Shown: one piece after another, positions 60,792 through 64,000 of the stretch
Layout: every line of letters begins with the position of its first letter
How positions within the stretch are numbered: position 1 is the first letter of the stretch
From: Flavobacteriaceae bacterium PS02293
GTDB taxonomy: Bacteria; Bacteroidota; Bacteroidia; Flavobacteriales; Weeksellaceae
Assembly (NCBI GenBank): GCA_029960045.1
Contig: JASCOV010000005.1
Span: forward strand, 62,001-126,000
DNA length: 64,000 bases
Direction: 5' to 3'
Notes under the pieces: model-generated
The model's input: only the letters and a program-made list of their open reading frames with translations
Databases searched by the model: none
What the model was told of the DNA's origin: nothing
Translations under genes and position numbers: made by a program

Positions 60792-61349
60792 ATGCTTTAT
60801 TCCATCATCAAAGCGATTCATATTATTTTTATGGTAAGTTACTTTGCCGGGATTTTCTATTTGGTAAGGCTTTTTGTTTACTATAAGGATACGGATGAAT
60901 TTGATGAAATGAAACAGCAAATTCTCAGAAATCAATATATTTTTATGGCGGTCAGACTTTGGAATATCATTACCGTTCCTGCTGGAATATTGATGTTACT
61001 CAGTGGACTTACAATGATTTTCCTTAATTCAGGATTAATGAAAACGCCTTGGTTTCATTTGAAACTGACTTTTTTAATTGGACTTGGAATCTACCATTTC
61101 TGGTGCTGGAAAAAAGTAAAAGAACTCAAAAAACTGAATGGCAGCATTTTACCAACAAGCAATATCAAACTAAGACAATTCAACGAGATCGCGACTTTCA
61201 TTTTATTTGCTGTTGTCTTTACAGTAATCCTAAAATATAACGTTATAGAATATTGGTGGCAGCTGCTTTTAGGATTCTTCGGAATTATATTTTTGATTAC
61301 TTCAATTGTAAAATTGGTCAATCGAAACAAAATTAAAAATCAGGATTAA
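60792..61349 (+). CDS. hemJ: protoporphyrinogen IX oxidase HemJ-like (CopD family) protein
   Basis: 185 residues with five hydrophobic helices. HemJ marks: IKAIHIIFMVSYFAGIFYLVRLFVYY at the N terminus in pieces (IKAIHII with conserved His, YLVRLFVYY), WFHLKLTFLIGLGIYHFWCW, and LRQFNEIATF near the end. HemJ converts protoporphyrinogen IX to protoporphyrin IX in bacteria lacking HemG or HemY. With hemL it gives two heme genes in the window, though they are not adjacent. 42 bases before gldF. Confidence 0.83.
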   Translation: MLYSIIKAIHIIFMVSYFAGIFYLVRLFVYYKDTDEFDEMKQQILRNQYIFMAVRLWNIITVPAGILMLLSGLTMIFLNSGLMKTPWFHLKLTFLIGLGIYHFWCWKKVKELKKLNGSILPTSNIKLRQFNEIATFILFAVVFTVILKYNVIEYWWQLLLGFFGIIFLITSIVKLVNRNKIKNQD

Positions 61350-61391
61350 AAAACTAAAAACTATTTAACTTTAATACTTTCAAACTAATAT

Positions 61392-62120
61392 ATGATTGCA
61401 ATATTCAAAAAAGAACTTTGGAACTTTTTCGGAAACTGGAGCGCTTGGATTATCATCGGAGCCTTCAGTATTATCTCAGCATTATTCCTTTTCTTCTTCG
61501 AGAATGATTTTAATATTTTCGATATCGGAAGTGCAACACTTCAAAGTTTCTTTGTGCTTTCGCCGTGGCTTTTTATGTTCATCATTCCGGCAATCAGTAT
61601 GAAAACTTTGGCTGAAGAAGAACAATCCGGAACATTATTCTGGCTTTTTTCTCAACCTGTAAAAATCACTGAGATTGTTGGAGGAAAATTCCTTTCCGTT
61701 TGGCTGGTTGGGATTTTATGTCTTTTACCATCATTAATTTATTATTATACAGTTTATGTCTTGGGCGTTCCGGAAGGTAATATTGATGGAAGTATGACTT
61801 TTGGAAGTTACATCGGATTGATTATTTTGATTGCTGCTTTTTCAGCCGTTGGGATTTTGGCTTCTTCTCTTTCATCAAATCAAATCACAGCTTATATGTT
61901 GGGCGTTTTCATTTGTTTTATTTCTTATTTCGGGATTGAGCAATTGGCTAGTTATAAATTGTTGGGAGGTGCAGATTATATTTTACAGAATATCGGATTC
62001 TATCAACATTTTTTGGCATTTACAAGAGGACAAATTGATACGAGAGATATTTTTTATTTTCTGTTTGTCATATTTATAGGATTAGGATTGGCAAGCTGGT
62101 TTGTCTGGAGAAAGAAGTAG
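61392..62120 (+). CDS. gldF: gliding-motility ABC transporter permease GldF
   Basis: 242 residues, six membrane helices. ABC-2 type permease with IFKKELWNFFGNWSAWIII at the N terminus, EEEQSGTLFWLFSQPVKITEIVGGKFLSVWL in blocks (SGTLFWLFSQPV, GGKFLSVWL) and a C-terminal FLFVIFIGLGLASWFVWRKK. With GldG and the ATPase GldA (not in the window) it forms an ABC transporter needed for gliding in Flavobacterium. Unusually, a repeat separates it from gldG. Confidence 0.93.
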   Translation: MIAIFKKELWNFFGNWSAWIIIGAFSIISALFLFFFENDFNIFDIGSATLQSFFVLSPWLFMFIIPAISMKTLAEEEQSGTLFWLFSQPVKITEIVGGKFLSVWLVGILCLLPSLIYYYTVYVLGVPEGNIDGSMTFGSYIGLIILIAAFSAVGILASSLSSNQITAYMLGVFICFISYFGIEQLASYKLLGGADYILQNIGFYQHFLAFTRGQIDTRDIFYFLFVIFIGLGLASWFVWRKK

Positions 62121-62168
62121 GGAAAGATTCAAGAAAAAAGTAAAAAGATAAAAGACTTCCAATTGGAG

Positions 62169-62270
62169 CGTTGAATCTGCAGCCCGGCTTGAGTGGAAAT
62201 CCTTTTTTGCGGTTGGAAAAGCAAAGGCAAAAAGATTGGGAACGGAAGACGGATTAAGCTGCCCAAAAAA
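62169..62270 (+). repeat. dispersed extragenic repeat, copy 2 (between gldF and gldG)
   Basis: Contains GCAGCCCGGCTTGAGTGG, AAATCCTTTTTTGCGG, GCAAAAAGATTGGGAACGG and GACGGATTAAGCTGCCC. Shortest of the three copies; it lacks the extra segment of the 12.4 kb copy and has GTTGAATC in front, as does the inverted 38 kb copy. Confidence 0.88.
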
Positions 62271-62300
62271 TTTAAATTATAAAAATTCATTATCATTAAG

Positions 62301-63959
62301 ATGAATAAAAAAAATAAAATTACTCTAATAATTATAACGGTTCTTCTGGTCATCGGGATGAGCGGATTGGTTTACAAACGTTTCGACTTGACGGCAGAAA
62401 AACGATACACACTTTCGGATTCTACAATCAAAGTTTTGAAAAGCATTGACAAACCAATGGTTTTTGAAGTTTATCTGGATGGCGATTTTCCGGCTTCCTT
62501 CAAACAACTTCAGAACGAGACTAAGTTTATGCTGGACGAGTTCCGAAAAATCAATCCAAAAATAGATTACAAATTCCGTGATCCGATTGCTGAGAAAATT
62601 CCGATGGATACTTTGCAGGCGATGGGAATTCAGCCTTCTCAATTGGTGGATAAAAAAGCGGGGAAAGATTCTCAGATTATTCTTTATCCTTACGCCGCGG
62701 TCAAATATAACGGTTTTGGAACTTCGATTCCACTGATGGTTCAGCAATCCGGAATCGACGCACCAACTCAGCTTACCAAATCGATAGAAAATCTGGAGTA
62801 TAATTTCATCTCAACCATCAAAGGCCTGACTGAAGAAACAGCGAAAAATGTTGGGTTTTTGGTCAATCAACAGGAGTTAGGTCCGGATGAATTCCGTGGA
62901 TTTCTGGACGTGGCAATGGAAAACTACAACGTTGGACCAGTCATCCCTGAAAACAAAACCGAACTTTCCCTTGCTGACGTTCCAAAACTGAAACAAATGG
63001 ACGCACTCGTAATCGCAAAACCTAGAAAAGCTTTTACCGATAATGAGAAGGTAATTCTGGATCAATATATTATGAACGGCGGAAAAACACTTTGGATGAT
63101 CGACGCTGTGAATGCCGAAATGGACACACTTTTCCAGGCGAAAAAAATTATGGCTTATCCCCTTGATCTTAATCTTACAGACTTTATGTTTAATTATGGT
63201 TTAAGGATCAATCCAGCCTTGACAAAGGATATGAAAAAATCTGCGTTGATCAGAATTGTTTCCGGCGAAGTTGCTGGAAATCCGCAGTACAGCAGTTTTC
63301 TTTGGCCTTATTTCCCCTTAGGAATTTCTGAAACCAAAAATCCAATTACCAAAAATATTAATCCTGTAAAATTCGAATTCCCAACTTCTATTGATACTTT
63401 GGGAAGGAAAAATATTAAAACTAAAGTTCTTTTCGAATCCAGTGAAAGAACAATTAGTAAGACTGTTCCGAACTATGTTGCCTTGTCCGAAATCGTGCGT
63501 GCAGACAGCATTGGTGAAATGGAACGTCCTACTCCACCAAAGATTTTCGCGGTGGCTTTGGAAGGAAAATTCACCTCAGCTTATGCAACAAGAAGTGAGA
63601 AAAATGCTTATCCAGGTTTCAAAGCTCAAAGTCCGGAAAACAAAATGCTCGTAATTGCTGATGGCGATATTGCACGAAATCAAATCTGGAAAGGAAAATC
63701 GCTTCCTCTTGGCGAAGACCTTCTGACCAAAGAACATTACGGAAATGCTCAATTCCTGAGAAATGCTCTGGATTATCTTTTGGACGACAGCAATCTGATG
63801 GAACTTAGAAATAGAACGATCGAAATCCGATTATTAGACAGAGAAAGAGTTGAAGAAGAACGATCGAAATGGCAATGGATCAATCTGCTTTTACCTTTAG
63901 GAATTTTGGGAATTTTGGGTGCTGCATTTTATTTTATCAGAAAGAAGAAATTCTCATAA
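62301..63959 (+). CDS. gldG: gliding-motility ABC transporter component GldG
   Basis: 552 residues. One N-terminal anchor (about 7-26, ITLIIITVLLVIGMSGLVY), then the GldG extracytoplasmic domain with RFDLTAEKRYTLSDSTIKVLKSIDKPMVFEVYLDGDFP in blocks (FDLTAEKRYTLSDST), an ABC-type uncharacterised (GldG/DUF4350-like) region with IMNGGKTLWMIDAVNAEMD, and a C-terminal membrane helix (about 525-545) followed by RKKKFS. Works with GldF and GldA in gliding. About 180 bases downstream of gldF, a gap filled by the repeat. Confidence 0.93.
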   Translation: MNKKNKITLIIITVLLVIGMSGLVYKRFDLTAEKRYTLSDSTIKVLKSIDKPMVFEVYLDGDFPASFKQLQNETKFMLDEFRKINPKIDYKFRDPIAEKIPMDTLQAMGIQPSQLVDKKAGKDSQIILYPYAAVKYNGFGTSIPLMVQQSGIDAPTQLTKSIENLEYNFISTIKGLTEETAKNVGFLVNQQELGPDEFRGFLDVAMENYNVGPVIPENKTELSLADVPKLKQMDALVIAKPRKAFTDNEKVILDQYIMNGGKTLWMIDAVNAEMDTLFQAKKIMAYPLDLNLTDFMFNYGLRINPALTKDMKKSALIRIVSGEVAGNPQYSSFLWPYFPLGISETKNPITKNINPVKFEFPTSIDTLGRKNIKTKVLFESSERTISKTVPNYVALSEIVRADSIGEMERPTPPKIFAVALEGKFTSAYATRSEKNAYPGFKAQSPENKMLVIADGDIARNQIWKGKSLPLGEDLLTKEHYGNAQFLRNALDYLLDDSNLMELRNRTIEIRLLDRERVEEERSKWQWINLLLPLGILGILGAAFYFIRKKKFS

Positions 63960-63975
63960 ATCACTTTAACAAACT

Positions 63976-64000
63976 ATGAAACAATTTTTAATCTTCTTAA
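63976..64000 (+). CDS. start of a further gene, cut by the window edge
   Basis: ATG at 63976 opens MKQFLIFL before the right edge. The hydrophobic start after a lysine suggests a signal peptide. It lies 16 bases after gldG, so probably the same operon. Nothing more can be said. Confidence 0.4.

Overview
The window looks like chromosomal DNA of a member of the Bacteroidota, most likely Flavobacteriia and close to Chryseobacterium (Weeksellaceae). The reasons are: AT-rich DNA; many starts preceded by a TAnnTTTG -7 box (the flavobacterial promoter element); secreted proteins ending in type IX secretion (T9SS) type A sorting domains; the gliding genes gldF and gldG; and Bacteroidota-typical families such as GLPGLI, DUF6702, GEVED and membrane TPR regulators. 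The genus is inferred. I see no rRNA, tRNA, CRISPR array, prophage or intact insertion sequence.

Layout. 0-7 kb: partial FUSC-like gene, dipeptidase pepD, a secreted M4 metalloprotease, slyD and radA. 7-13.5 kb: an AraC-type membrane regulator, an ACP phosphodiesterase homologue, a TPR/LuxR-type regulator, VOC, DUF6702, HupE/UreJ and Lrp/AsnC proteins. 13.6-22.8 kb: tamB and tsaD head to head, a zinc-ribbon protein, a small hypothetical protein, DUF808, rsmE and DUF1572. 22.8-26.2 kb: a 1.2 kb gene-free AT-rich stretch, then a secreted fibrinogen-like protein. 26.2-32.7 kb: a FAD oxidoreductase, a TrmH-like methyltransferase, and yidC and pyrG with an SDR gene between them. 32.7-38.9 kb: a three-way-junction inverted repeat, a HAF-repeat T9SS protein, and a co-translated pair of TPR membrane proteins of which only the first has an AraC domain. 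39-46.4 kb: an old-yellow-enzyme, an NmrA-like reductase with a Crp-type regulator, overlapping DUF2339/DUF3999 genes and a DUF4145 protein. 46.4-51.1 kb: a GLPGLI gene between two copies of the hemL 3' end, then hemL, a LysM glucosaminidase and an ACC-deaminase-like enzyme. 51.5-64 kb: a split transketolase, an outer-membrane barrel, phoH, a SAM hydroxide adenosyltransferase, two paralogous secreted metallopeptidases, hemJ, gldF, gldG and the first codons of one more gene.

Most genes are housekeeping or envelope functions. Shared themes are T9SS export and gliding (four T9SS cargo proteins; gldF/gldG), envelope biogenesis (yidC, tamB, glucosaminidase) and heme synthesis (hemL, hemJ).

The least ordinary DNA lies between genes: a three-copy extragenic repeat with a conserved internal stem (12.5, 38.4 and 62.2 kb, the last splitting gldF from gldG); a perfect 20-bp hairpin inside an outer stem next to pyrG; a 1.1 kb unit bounded by diverged copies of the hemL 3' end, suggesting an insertion site; and two short promoter-bearing loci with tiny or broken reading frames. 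I do not see a clear new defence or biosynthetic system. The best candidates for undescribed biology are the repeat family, the hemL-tail insertion scar and the broken operator-bearing mini-gene at 10.5 kb.
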